DNA of 64,000 bases, taken from Lepisosteus oculatus. Lineage: Eukaryota; Chordata; Actinopteri; Semionotiformes; Lepisosteidae. Below, in pieces: positions 23,330 through 42,965 of this stretch (within the stretch, counting starts at the first letter, position 1; each line of letters opens with the position of its first letter). The stretch spans positions 17,973,817 to 18,037,816 of the forward strand of contig NC_090699.1 in assembly GCF_040954835.1 (NCBI RefSeq), read 5' to 3'. The translations under genes were made by a program, and so were the position numbers. A model generated the notes under the pieces. It was not told the origin of the DNA. It did no database searches and saw only the letters and a program-made list of their open reading frames with translations.

Positions 23330-24500
23330 TAGGCAATGACATCTCCTCACCCCTTGCAATGGCTTAAACTTCCTGCCAGGGGAACTTCTAGCCAGCACTT
23401 CATTGACTCCAGTGCGGCAGGGAACTTTGTTGATCTGAAAACCGCCCAGGTCCTGAGCATTCCCCAGGTTCCAGGTAATCTGACACTGATGGTACAGGCC
23501 TTGGACAGGAGTGTCCTGGGCCCATAATCGTGACCCTGAGGGTGGGCGCGCTGCACAGGGACAACATCAACTTCCTGTGCATTCCATCCTCATGCTGCTT
23601 CCTGGTTCTTGGGTTTCCGTGGCTCCAGGCGAATGTTGTGAGCCTGGATTTCACTCCAAGGAGATAGGGCCTGGAGACATGCCTGTCAAAACTCCTGTGT
23701 CATGTGCCCCTGCTTTGTACCCTAGATTTACAAATCACTGATCTCTACCTAAATCAAGACTTGGAAGCATACCTGCGGTGCTCCGGGATGACTGGGCTCC
23801 AGTGTTCCCCTGGGCAGAGGTGTCCTAGACAGTTCGACAGGTGTGTCTCTCTCTGAATGCCAGAACAGTTTTCAACCCCCTCTCCTCAGATTGTCCTCGA
23901 ACCCTTCGGACACTCCTGCTGCCGACAGGGCTGAAAAGACCTAGAGTGGATCTGGCGGATACTACAGGTCAATCTCTGCAAAGCTGCACAGCACCAGGAG
24001 AGGACACCCAACTGTTGCCAGAGAGTTGCTCCACCTGTGAGGCCAGGACAGCACATGTGGCTCTTCATGAAACATCTCAGACTCCGTCTACCATTGCGGA
24101 AGTTTGCCCCCTGCTTCATTGGGCTGTACAAAGTACTGGAACATGTGAACACTGTCACCTATCTAGTTGCCCCTCCCTGGTCCTTGTGGAGACTGGTTTT
24201 GTTGACGTCCCATATTTCCCTCCTCAACCTTAACTGGTAACCACCAACCCGTATATCCCAGCTCAACCAGCACTGCCGGTCGAGGACTCTGGGGAACTCA
24301 GGCCCCACTGGTTCCTGGACTCTTGTGGGGTGCAAAACAGTCTGCCATACTTGGTCTACTGGTGGGGCCATGGTCCTGAGGACATGGGTACCAGTCTGAT
24401 ATCTCCACGTGCCTCAGATAATCAATACCTTCCACACGCGGCACCTCAGAAGGCTCCATCTGCACTCCTGAATTCTGTTAGTCCTGAGCCATCTGTACCT
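23330..24500 (+). mobile_element. Decayed, internally deleted Ty3/gypsy-type retrotransposon
   Basis: Near 23400 a frame reads FIDSSAAGNFVDLKTAQVL, resembling the retropepsin region (D-S-G-A with Gly replaced) of chromoviral gypsy elements. After a large gap, 24037-24240 resembles the integrase C-terminal region (RKFAPCFIGLYKVLEHVN and VTYLVAPP). Around 24330 LPYLVYWWGHGPED resembles a chromodomain. Reverse transcriptase and most of the integrase are missing, and frames are broken throughout. Confidence 0.7.
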
Positions 24501-25159
24501 TATTCAGAAGGATTACTTGAAAAAGGTCCTCCAACTGTAAACCTAATAGGATTAGTCAAATATTAGAGATTGATAGTGTAGTGATGTGAGGGTTTTAATT
24601 TACTCTAACAAACAGAAATTGTAAAGGTAAATTGCAAGAGTACTTGAGGAATCACACATCATTTACTGTCCCACACATGGATTCTAAATGTACAATTTAT
24701 CAAAAACATCCATAACACAAAAGATATATCTGTGAAACAATCTGTGTGGTATGAAAGGTTAATTGTTCTCTCAGGGATGAAAGGGTGAAGAGTTAATAAC
24801 TTCAGAGTTAAAATACTGTACATTGACTATAATATGTTTGGTCAACATTGTGGGTTTTAGCAGTCTTGTATAATTACATCACATTCATATTCTCAGATAA
24901 AAGTAAATATGCATTTTTGAGGTTTGCACAGTGTTAGGATTAAAATCTAGTTTCAGTGTAATTTTGTAAACGATAAACACAGTTAACATCTTCAGGCCTG
25001 CTTTTACCATTAGATGATTTGGTCTGAAACCGTATCTTTATACCACAAACAAATAAGAGATTACAAATTGTGAATATTTTGAATTTTAGATTGTGAACAT
25101 CCAGATCATGGAAAAGGAAGGTCAGAATCTCTTTTGAATATTTATTTACCCACAGGAGT
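24501..25159. other. Intergenic, nothing recognised
   Basis: AT-rich sequence with no coding, RNA or repeat call that I can support. Confidence 0.5.
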
Positions 25160-25390
25160 TTATTTTAAGAAGCCATTCAAATCACATAATGTACCCAACA
25201 TACCTGAAGGGATCTTTTGCCTCCAGAAAAAGAAGCTGATTTTTTTAATGTGATGCTTGCAGCCATCAAAATACTGTAGACAATACAAGGTTCTGAACAC
25301 CAACACTGAATACTGAGAACAGTGATCTTGTTGCGTTAGTATAATCGATTATACCATGTGATATTCTGACTGCGGCACACAATACCATCT
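25160..25390. repeat. Paralogous segment, copy 1
   Basis: Shares ordered blocks with 27880-28100: CATTCAAATC, CCAACATACCTGAGG-like, CAGAAAAAGA, GCAGCCATCAA, ATACTGAG and CTGATCTTGTTGC-like. Class unknown: either an interspersed repeat or a local segmental duplication. Confidence 0.6.
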
Positions 25391-27256
25391 CCATACAACT
25401 AACACGTATCTTACAGCATCAGGTATTTATTGACAACGTTGTAAGGGATGACTATACTAAAGATGGCAAGTGTTTACAAGACATTAAAAATAAAGCCAGT
25501 TTGAAGAAACATGATGATTAGAAATCTGGAAAAACATTTTGCAATTATACTTTACACTGGATTTACTGCTTATAGTTCTTCTGCACCGTCAGAGCATACT
25601 GCTGTAGACTGCTCAGGCATACTGAAAGGTTATGGGCTATTTTCAGCAATAGCTACTGATAAACTTCATTTAATAAAGCAAATTTCTTTCTGTCTGAACT
25701 TGCATAGTCTTAGAAACAAAGCGAAGGCACTCTGTTAAAAGATCAAGGGCAGCTCATTGATCATCCTTTCCTCTCAAGCCCCATGGGCTCCTATTGTTGG
25801 TATCAGGTAGGTAGTGAAAAGGGTATCTACCCACACAGCTGTTTCACCTGATTATTAACTACACATACATACAGTAAGAATAAAGCAAAGAAGGACAGAC
25901 ACCCAGAAATCACAGAGGTGCTGTTCAGTAAAAAAAAAAACAACAGTCAGCTGTCGATGCACACTCTATACACCCAAATAGGTTTATTTAACAGTTGTCA
26001 ACATGTTGGCAAAAATGTCTCCATACAGACATGCTTGTCCTGATGAAGGTTTGTTAAATAAAATTATTTTTTTTGGAGTATGTAGTGTGTGTCACACTAG
26101 ACATTCAGTCACCTTCTCCTTTAACAGATGAATCAGTGAGAAGGGATATTGCAATGGTGGCAACTGCAGCACCAAATACAGGAGACAGCAGGGCCTGTGC
26201 AGGAACATCTGGGGAACACCTGCAGGTGTTGTGTCTCGCCGATCGTGAACAACTCACTGCTGCTGGTGCACTGGATTGATGCTTCACGTCACGATCAGGC
26301 AGCCATCATGCGGCCACTACCAGAATAATAAGGTTGAGTGTTGTGTCAGCTGTGGGCAAACAAGCTACTGTACATTATACGACACCGGGTGCTATAGGAC
26401 CACACGTGAACAATGGATGGTTTCCATTATACTTGGCACTCTAGGAAAAGTTAAATTATGTACCCATCAGAGAATATGGACGGATGAAATGTGTCAAGTT
26501 TAACGTTCCAGGCTTTATTTTGTTTTCAGGCTTCTTCTGTTAGGAAGAAATAGTTGAAATGTGTGAGAAAATATCAAGTGGCATCTCTTTTAATCTAATC
26601 TGATAAGGTTTTGGCCCTTACAAAAGATCTTCAGTTGCCACATACGGTATTGGCTTACATGGCCTCAACTCCGCACCATAGTGTATCTGATCTGACTGTT
26701 ACATTAAAAAGTGCCTGATCTCACTTCAAATTCCTCTGGCAGGCTAAAAGGTTTTAAAACCACCCTGTTTACCCCAAAAAGATGCATATTTTATTGCAGT
26801 GCCTTCCTGATTTGGGCATGAATCTTGGACTACATTGGGCATGAATACATTGGGTGAAATAGTTCCTAAGTAATTGACCACAAAGAAACGCTATGAAGAA
26901 AAAGTTCATTATGGTAGAAAAAGTTCAAGTAGGTGTCTATGTCAGCATGCGTATGCACCAAAGAAACAGGTTTAGCTCATGCTGAATCAAGAAGGGGTTT
27001 TTCCAAGTGCCATTACTCTTTCAACATATATGTACAGTGAATATCAGAAGTACACTGTACCACTGTAACGCACCCTTATTGAAACTTCAGCCACAGACCA
27101 CAAGTTGAAGGTCCACTCCTTTCTTCTTATACAGTTGCATACATTATTGTGATGCAATTTTTTTCATAATATTTAATCAAACTCTATGAAACCCAGTACT
27201 CAAAATGCATCCATAATAGAAATAAACATGCCAAAACATTCTCCATTCTAATCCTG
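25391..27256. other. Intergenic, downstream of COMTD1
   Basis: No gene found. Around 25983-26060 an inverted TTTATTTAAC/GTTAAATAAA pair could mark a small transposon relic. Open frames at 26073-26503 have no recognisable domain. Confidence 0.4.
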
Positions 27257-27262
27257 TTTATT
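27257..27262 (-). terminator. Candidate poly(A) signal of COMTD1
   Basis: AATAAA on the minus strand, about 170 bp after the COMTD1 stop codon. Confidence 0.45.
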
Positions 27263-27430
27263 ATAAACATCTACCCACACTCTGTCTGGGACAGCAAATA
27301 CAGTATTTTGTGTAGTAAAGAAGAAGAAGAAAACCTAATAACGATCTGCGACCCAGCAGCTCTGGAATGAAGTACCACTTTGTTCCTTACTGCATGTGCT
27401 CTCTGAGGGTGTGCTATCTTGCACTGTGAG

Positions 27431-37055
<9,625 letters not shown>

Positions 37056-38084
37056 TTTTATAAGGACAAAAACTACTCAGTACCACCCCGGAAATAACAC
37101 GCTTATACTCGCGCTTCCTTGTCTCGAGTACCACAATCCTTTGTATATTCTTCCTGTGAAATTTCAAACAGGAAGAAACTGCATTGGAGCTCCCACACTT
37201 ATAATCGAAAATATACGACACATTGTAGAAATGGCAACAAACGGAGCGAATTCAATCGGTAGATTGTTTTAAATACCCGGACAGACAGACACACATTTCG
37301 TACTCGCATAATTGCAATATAATCAGCTATAAAGTTAATGTACGTTAATCTATATTTGACTGTACACAAATAGCTAATGATATTGGTATTACAATACTGT
37401 AATAAAAGTACGTGAAACATTTCAAGTGATGCGGTCTTCGTTTATACGTATACATATCAAAACTGTAGTTTGAAAACACCTCATTCCTAAATCACGTTTT
37501 TCACCATTCTAATTTCCATATTCGTTCTGTGTATTTAAAAATAATTCAGGTCTCCTTGTCTTTTGTCGTACAAGACTAGATCTGCGTCTTTCCCAGTTAT
37601 TTGACTATTTACGCCATGCCGACTCGAGTTAAATTATCTTCTCTGTAAAATACGGTAGTTCACAGTTTCTTACCATCCGATGCCATGTCTATTCCGCACG
37701 CTGACTGAGTTATAAAGTTGATCCGAGGCGGTAAATACTTATGGTTTAAAAACTGTACAGTAACGGTGAGTCAGCAGATCACACCCCGTATAACGTATTT
37801 ATATTGGCTGCAGAAAATGGCAGTGGGGTTGGAGTTGGAGCTGAGCAGTAATTTTCCGTTAACTGTTAATGCTCCACATTCACTTTACTAGCACAAAATA
37901 CTCGACACCGCCAAAAACATGTGCAATTTGCAATATTTTTTATCTTGTTTAAAACGTTTCCAAAATACAATTAGTTTAACAAAAAAACAAAATCAATTTG
38001 AAATTTGGTTAGAAAACAAAACTCAGTATCATTACCAATATTCCGCAAGGTGACAAAAACGAAGCCTAAGATTTACGACACCTA
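37056..38084. other. COMTD1 upstream region
   Basis: Promoter side of COMTD1. No TATA box at a usual distance and no further gene. AT-rich beyond about 37200. Confidence 0.5.
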
Positions 38085-39195
38085 CAGGTGGTGCGGATAG
38101 GCAATAAAACATCACCACTTACCCTGAGCACTGGAACCCCACAAGGCTGCTGTCTGAGTCCAAGGTTGTACTCCCTATTTACTCACGACTGCACAGCAAG
38201 ACACAGCAACAACCGCATCATTAAGTTTGCCGATGACACCACTATAATAGGACTGATCAGTGATGATGACGAGTCCACTTACAGGGATGAAGTTGTACAG
38301 CTGCTTAGGTGGTGTCATAGCAATAACCTGGACTTGAACATAAAGAAAACGAAAGAGCTAATAGTGGACTTTCGGAGACACAGGCCACACACTCACAGCC
38401 CACTCAGTATTGATGGAACGGAAGTGGAAACAGTCACCAGCTTTAGGTTTTTGGGAATTCACATCTCTAAAGATCTAACCTGGACTGTGCACACTGACTC
38501 TATCATGAAGAAGGCTCAGCAGCGCCTTTATTTCTTGAGGTGCCTTAAGCGATGGGGGATGCCAATACATGTGTTGGTAAACTTCTACCGCTGTACTATC
38601 GAGAGCGTCCTCACCAACGGGATCACCGTGTGGTATGGCAACACCTCTTCGCGAGAAAAAAAGGCACTGCAGAGAATGGTCAATATGGCCCAGAAGATCA
38701 TCGGCTGCGGTCTCACCGAGATTAAACAGCTCTAGCCGTGGTAGAATTCTGGCCATCACAGAGGACAGTCACCACCCCGGGCATGAGCTCTTCACCCCAC
38801 TGCCCTCAGGCAAGAGATATAAGAGCATACGGACACTTACCACTAGATTCTTCAATAGCTTCTATCCACAAGCAGTGAGACTGGCGAACACATTTAGCCA
38901 TCCCCCTCGGACCACACCTACACCATCACCATCTACCTCATTGTAATTTATTTATTGTACGTCTCCAGTCATTGTTTACACGTCTGTATTGTTTACATTC
39001 AAACTGTCTGCATGTTTACTTGCACATTGTCTATTGTTTGTTTGTACATTGTCTTGATGCACTGTTTGCACTTTGTTTTGTTTTTTTACACTTGTTTTAC
39101 AAACGAGAGACTTTCTGTAAGTAAGAATTCCATTGTACCAGTACCGGTTACATATGGCAATAAAGTTCAAAGTTCAAGTTCAAGTTCAAGGTGTG
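38085..39195 (+). mobile_element. 5'-truncated LINE with reverse transcriptase C-terminal part
   Basis: The frame 38088-38735 contains a reverse transcriptase with GTPQGCCLSP, IIKFADDTTIIGLI (catalytic FADD box) and LNIKKTKELIVDF. A single frameshift near 38730 moves the rest to the next frame (ITEDSHHPGHELFTPLPSGK to SFYPQAVRLANTF, stop near 38946). The 3' end is an AAGTTCAAGTTCAAG short repeat, typical of non-LTR elements with a simple-repeat tail. The clade is probably in the CR1/L2/Rex1 group but this is uncertain. Confidence 0.85.
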
Positions 39196-39589
39196 TCGAC
39201 AAAGAAACCACTGTGGTTAGAAATCCAGACGGACAATATCACAGTTATTACCCTATCAAACAAAACATTACCATTTTACGCATTCCTGACATTTATTTAC
39301 GCATTTTATACAGTATTTATACATTTATTTTGCAGCAAAATAAAGTGTACGAATTATGGATTTTGATTAAAATTCGCTTTGATTAATTGATCGTAAAAAC
39401 CTTGACATTTTCCAGTCACCTTTACAAAAACTTATTATTGAATAAGGAATTGGAAAAAAAAATATTTGAGTGGAGAGTGTGGCGAAAATAAAGAGAGGCA
39501 GTTCTAAATGCCAAGATATTACATCCAAACACAGCCCATCATTAAGAATACATGAGATGGTATATTAAGATTTTAATAATAATGTTTAT

Positions 39590-39970
39590 GCTTATATAGC
39601 GTTTTTTGGACACTCAAAGAGCATTACAGGTAATGGGGACTCTCATTGTTGATGAAGCAACAGCAGCCATAGTGCATAATGGGAAATTTGGGTAGGACAC
39701 AACCTGGAATGTTTTAATGACCACAGAGAGTCAGGATGTTGATTTTACATCTCATCCGAAGGACAGTGCCTTTTTACAGTATAGTGTCCCCATCACTATA
39801 CTGGGGCATTAGGACCCACACAGACTGCAAGGTGAGCGCCCCTACTGGCCCTACTAACACCACTTCCAGCAGAAACCTTAGTGTTTCCTAGGAGGTCTCC
39901 CATCCAGGTACTGACCAGGCTCACACCTCCAGAGTTTCAGTGGGTTGCCAGTTCTGAGTTGCTTTTGATA
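39590..39970 (-). repeat. 5S-rRNA-headed SINE (SINE3-like), internally deleted
   Basis: Near 39895 GGTCTCCCATCCAGGTACTG matches the reverse complement of 5S rRNA, the pol III head of SINE3-type elements. The body extends leftwards through CTCATCCGAAGGACAG and a TATAGTGTCCCCATCACTATA module to the 3' end at about 39590. A stretch in the middle is missing compared with the copy at 47950. Confidence 0.75.
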
Positions 39971-39984
39971 AAGAATCCTTCTAA

Positions 39985-40350
39985 AAGATTAATTCTCAAA
40001 CTAAAGGTGGTACGAATTGATGGAAATGTGTCGTTGTGGGTTGAGAATTGGTTAAAGGATAGAAAACAGGAATTGCAGATTATGGGTGAATGTTATGACT
40101 GGGATGATATACTGTAATTAGCAAAGTTCAACAGGGATTGGTATTAGGACCATTTTCCCCTATAAGGACCTTTTCCAAATGTATACCAATGGTCTCCTGG
40201 AATACTGTAGTTATTAAATTAATCTAGTTCGTAACTCATACCACAATAGGAGGAATAATGTTGTAGGCGTAGCAAATAAAATTCAGAAAGTTTGATTCGC
40301 AAGTGATTCAAGCCTTTGCAGATGACTTTTCACAAGAAGATAGCAATATA
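39985..40350 (+). mobile_element. Degraded LINE reverse transcriptase fragment
   Basis: The frame WVENWLKDRKQELQIMGE, then a broken GVQQGLVLGP region and, near 40310, QAFADD, follow reverse transcriptase order. Stops and frameshifts are frequent. Confidence 0.5.
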
Positions 40351-40374
40351 TACACTATAGATACCAAATGGGAA

Positions 40375-40632
40375 ATTTGGACAGGATGACGAACAGGGGA
40401 CGGTGTAGACAGTGATCTGGTGTTCAGGGGAAACAAGAGCAAACTAACCCAGGAGGAAGTCCAATAGGGGAAAATCAGGCACAGTCCAGGGTCCCGGTAC
40501 CGGGAGAGCCATCCAAACGAACAGGAAAATAGGAATCCAGGAACATAGAAGGTTAAAACTATAACGGAGCAAGGTGCTCCGAGCCCTGGGCACAGTGGTC
40601 AGGGCGCCATGATGAAGATATGTCCTCGCGCT
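40375..40632. repeat. Unclassified repeat, left half, interrupted by the L1/Tx1 insertion
   Basis: This sequence and 42247-42425 appear to be two parts of one older element (possibly an LTR) separated by the LINE insertion. Flanking target duplications at 40633 and 42231 support this. Confidence 0.4.
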
Positions 40633-40802
40633 ACTCCTGAGCCCGGTTGGACTGACTTCCTTTCTGGTCTTACAACTGATTTATTCTTGGATGGCGTGGA
40701 AATATAGGATAAGAAATGTAACAATACTCATATAAGGAATCTTCGTAAACCCCATCTTATCCCTTCTTGTTTATCTTTTTGGAATGCAATGTTTGAAAAC
40801 AC

Positions 40803-41043
40803 TGTAGTGCTCCAGGGTTCACATGGGCACCCTCACTGCTGCCACATCAGGTCAGCCCCACCACCATCAGGGACTTGAACCCAGGCCTCCAGCATCACTC
40901 AACAGGGACCCAGCCTCTTGAGCCAAAGGGAGATCTCCCATCAGCCCAGCCGCTGCAGTCCCTGCTATCCACAGGGAAGGGCGGTGACGTCACCGCTCTG
41001 GTAAGCCGGCTCTCACAACCAATGGTGGCCGTATGGCGTTACA
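40803..41043 (-). mobile_element. Older solo LTR-like relative of the TRIM element
   Basis: On the minus strand it starts TGTAACGCCATACGGCC and ends CACTACA, and shares in order the CRE palindrome TGACGTCA, a GAGATCTCCCTTTGGCTCAA stretch and the B-box GGTTCAAGTCC with the 235-bp LTRs at 41531. It is strongly diverged. No matching target duplication was seen. Confidence 0.7.
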
Positions 41044-41530
41044 ATATAAACTGGAGGTTAGTTTGGACAACTCCTGATAGATGATTGTATTACAAATAAA
41101 GTTAAAGAGATATCGTTTAAAATTGTTCATAACTTTTATCCAGTTAAATTAGTGCTCTCTAAATTTAAGCATGAGCACGATGATCTGTGTGTTTTTTGTC
41201 GGGATGAAAGGGAATCTTTGGTGCATTTATCTGTTAGGTGTTGGGTTGTAAAGTTGTTTTGGATGGACTTGCAGAGTTTTGTTTGCAGGCAGTTAAAGGT
41301 GTTTTTTAGATTTAAGGATTTTGATATTTTATTGTACTGTTTAATAGAAAATTTGGAAAAAGAGCATTTATTTATAGTAAATTTATTAGTCATTCTGGGT
41401 AAATTTCACATTCATAAATCAAAATGGTCTAATCATACTCCCCTTTTTAGTACTTTTGTAGGTGGAGCTGAAACACTATTTAAATTCTATAAAAATTGAG
41501 AAATAATAAAGCAAGGAAAACATATGATAT

Positions 41531-42062
41531 TGTAACGCTTACGGCCGACAGGTACTGTGTAAGAGCCGGCGTACCAGAGCAGGTGACGTCACCGCCCTTC
41601 CCTGTGATAGCAGGACCACAGCTACTGGGCTGTGGAGAGATCTCTCTTTGGCTCACGGGGCTAGGTCGCTGCAGAGAGACGCGGAAGTCCCGGGTTCGAG
41701 CCCCGGACGGTGCAGGGGCCGACCTAATGCGGCAAGGGCGCCCGCCGGAGCCCCGTTGCGTTACATTGGTGTCAGAAGCGGGGCGGGATAGCCCTTCGCT
41801 GGGGACTGCGATTTAAGCGGGGGAGAGTGTAACGCTTACGGCCGACAGGTACTGTGTAAGAGCCGGCGTACCAGAGCAGGTGACGTCACCGCCCTTCCCT
41901 GTGATAGCAGGACCACAGCTACTGGGCTGTGGAGAGATCTCTCTTTGGCTCACGGGGCTAGGTCGCTGCAGAGAGACGCGGAAGTCCCGGGTTCGAGCCC
42001 CGGACGGTGCAGGGGCCGACCTAATGCGGCAAGGGCGCCCGCCGGAGCCCCGTTGCGTTACA
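41531..42062 (+). mobile_element. TRIM-like miniature LTR element with tRNA-like sequence in the LTR
   Basis: Two 235-bp direct repeats (41531-41765 and 41828-42062) read as identical, each beginning TGTAACGC and ending GCGTTACA. Between them are only 62 bp. These start with a primer-binding-site-like TGGTGTCAGAAGCGGGG, complementary to a tRNA 3' end of the Leu type, and end with a purine tract GCGGGGGAGAG. A 4-bp ATAT duplication flanks the whole. Each LTR holds the palindrome TGACGTCA and a tRNA-like block: A-box-like TGGCTCACGGG, B-box GGTTCGAGCCC and a 5-bp/7-nt T-arm. No protein is encoded, so mobilisation would need proteins from another element. Confidence 0.85.
41649..41703 (+). promoter_or_regulatory. 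tRNA-like internal pol III promoter (A and B boxes) in left LTR
   Basis: A-box-like TGGCTCACGGG at 41649-41659 and B-box GGTTCGAGCCC at 41693-41703, with near-normal tRNA spacing. The same boxes recur in the right LTR at 41946-41956 and 41990-42000. Confidence 0.6.
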
Positions 42063-42246
42063 ATATTTAAAAAATAGAATTTGATCACATAATTTACTTC
42101 ATTACCTCTGGCGGTTAATTTTTTTTTGTTTGTGTTTTTTCTCTTGTACCCGTTTTTGATCCTCTAGTTGTAGTTGTATTTGTAAATTCTTTATACAGTA
42201 CGTTTAATACATTTTTTTTAAAAAAAAAAGACTCCTGAGCCCAGTT

Positions 42247-42425
42247 ATAGGCGGGTTTCCAGGCTTCCATCTTCCAAAGCTGAACCCCGAGCTGCGGAGA
42301 CAGAGGTGATACGAAAAACACTAGGAACACAAAAGGGTAGGAGCGCCCTCTAGAGGAGGGAGGACGACTGTGACACAACCTCCTGGTCATGAGAAGGGGT
42401 TGCTAGGACTACCGTGCCTGGTGAA
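42247..42425. repeat. Unclassified repeat, right half
   Basis: Continues the element seen at 40375-40632. Includes GAGCGCCCTCTAGAGG and GACTGTGACACAACC near its right end. Confidence 0.35.
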
Positions 42426-42689
42426 AAGGTGACCTACTGTAGGGTAGGAGAAGGGGCGGACGAGGGATGCTAAATGAGCGAGGAAGTGGAGAGAGTGACG
42501 TGTGCTGTACATGGGAAACTGCGAAATTACGTCAGGATTAGTTGTGTTGTGTTGTGATGTTGCTCATTTATTCCGGCTGCCCTCATCCCTCCCAAGTGTT
42601 TTAGAGTATAAAGTTTAAATAATAGCATTAAAATCAAGGAATGTTTGGTCATCATATTACAAAAAGCTATTGTTTCTCTGTAACTAGTC

Positions 42690-42965
42690 CAGAGAAGAAC
42701 AATCAAGTACATTCCTGGTTTCAAAGAAATATCCTTATACTAACAACCTAGAAGAATTAACCCTTTTGAGTCTTGAACAGAGGACATACAGAGAAGAATC
42801 ATGGGGACCTGATTCAACTCGTCAAAATCCTCAAAGGTACTGTCAAAGGCGGCACAGTGAACTTCTTCAGAAACAACAGCCAAAGGACTCAAAAGAAGAG
42901 AAAACTATGAAAAGGTGCCTTTAAACCCAAAGAACAGGAGGCACTTCTTTACACCATCGGGAATG
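42690..42965 (-). repeat. Dispersed retroposon copy, reverse orientation
   Basis: AACAGGAGGCACTTCTTTACACC and the preceding modules are the reverse complement of the 11345/58835 family, extending further into its body. Confidence 0.55.

Larger units (their letters stand above)
40649..42230 (+). mobile_element. 5'-truncated L1/Tx1-type LINE 3' end, with poly(A) and 16-bp target duplication
   Basis: Around 41085-41499 the frame VKEISFKIVHNFYPVKLVLS, CVFCRDERESLVHL and LGKFHIHKSKWSN matches the C-terminal zinc-knuckle region of L1/Tx1 ORF2. The 3' end is an A-run at 42220-42229. A near-perfect 16-bp duplication (ACTCCTGAGCCC[G/A]GTT) flanks it at 40633-40648 and 42231-42246. Two LTR-type elements are inserted inside. 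Confidence 0.75.

Noticed and set aside
25983-26060. CRISPR-like or operator-like inverted repeat TTTATTTAAC/GTTAAATAAA
   Set aside because: Only one AT-rich 10-bp pair in a eukaryotic genome; at most a transposon relic.
41640-41715. A functional tRNA gene in the LTR
   Set aside because: The A and B boxes and T-arm are present, but I could not form a full acceptor stem and anticodon arm. It is tRNA-like, not a credible tRNA gene.
41496-42088. Repeated short open frames on both strands in the TRIM LTRs
   Set aside because: Identical copies of noncoding LTR sequence; no start context or known domain.
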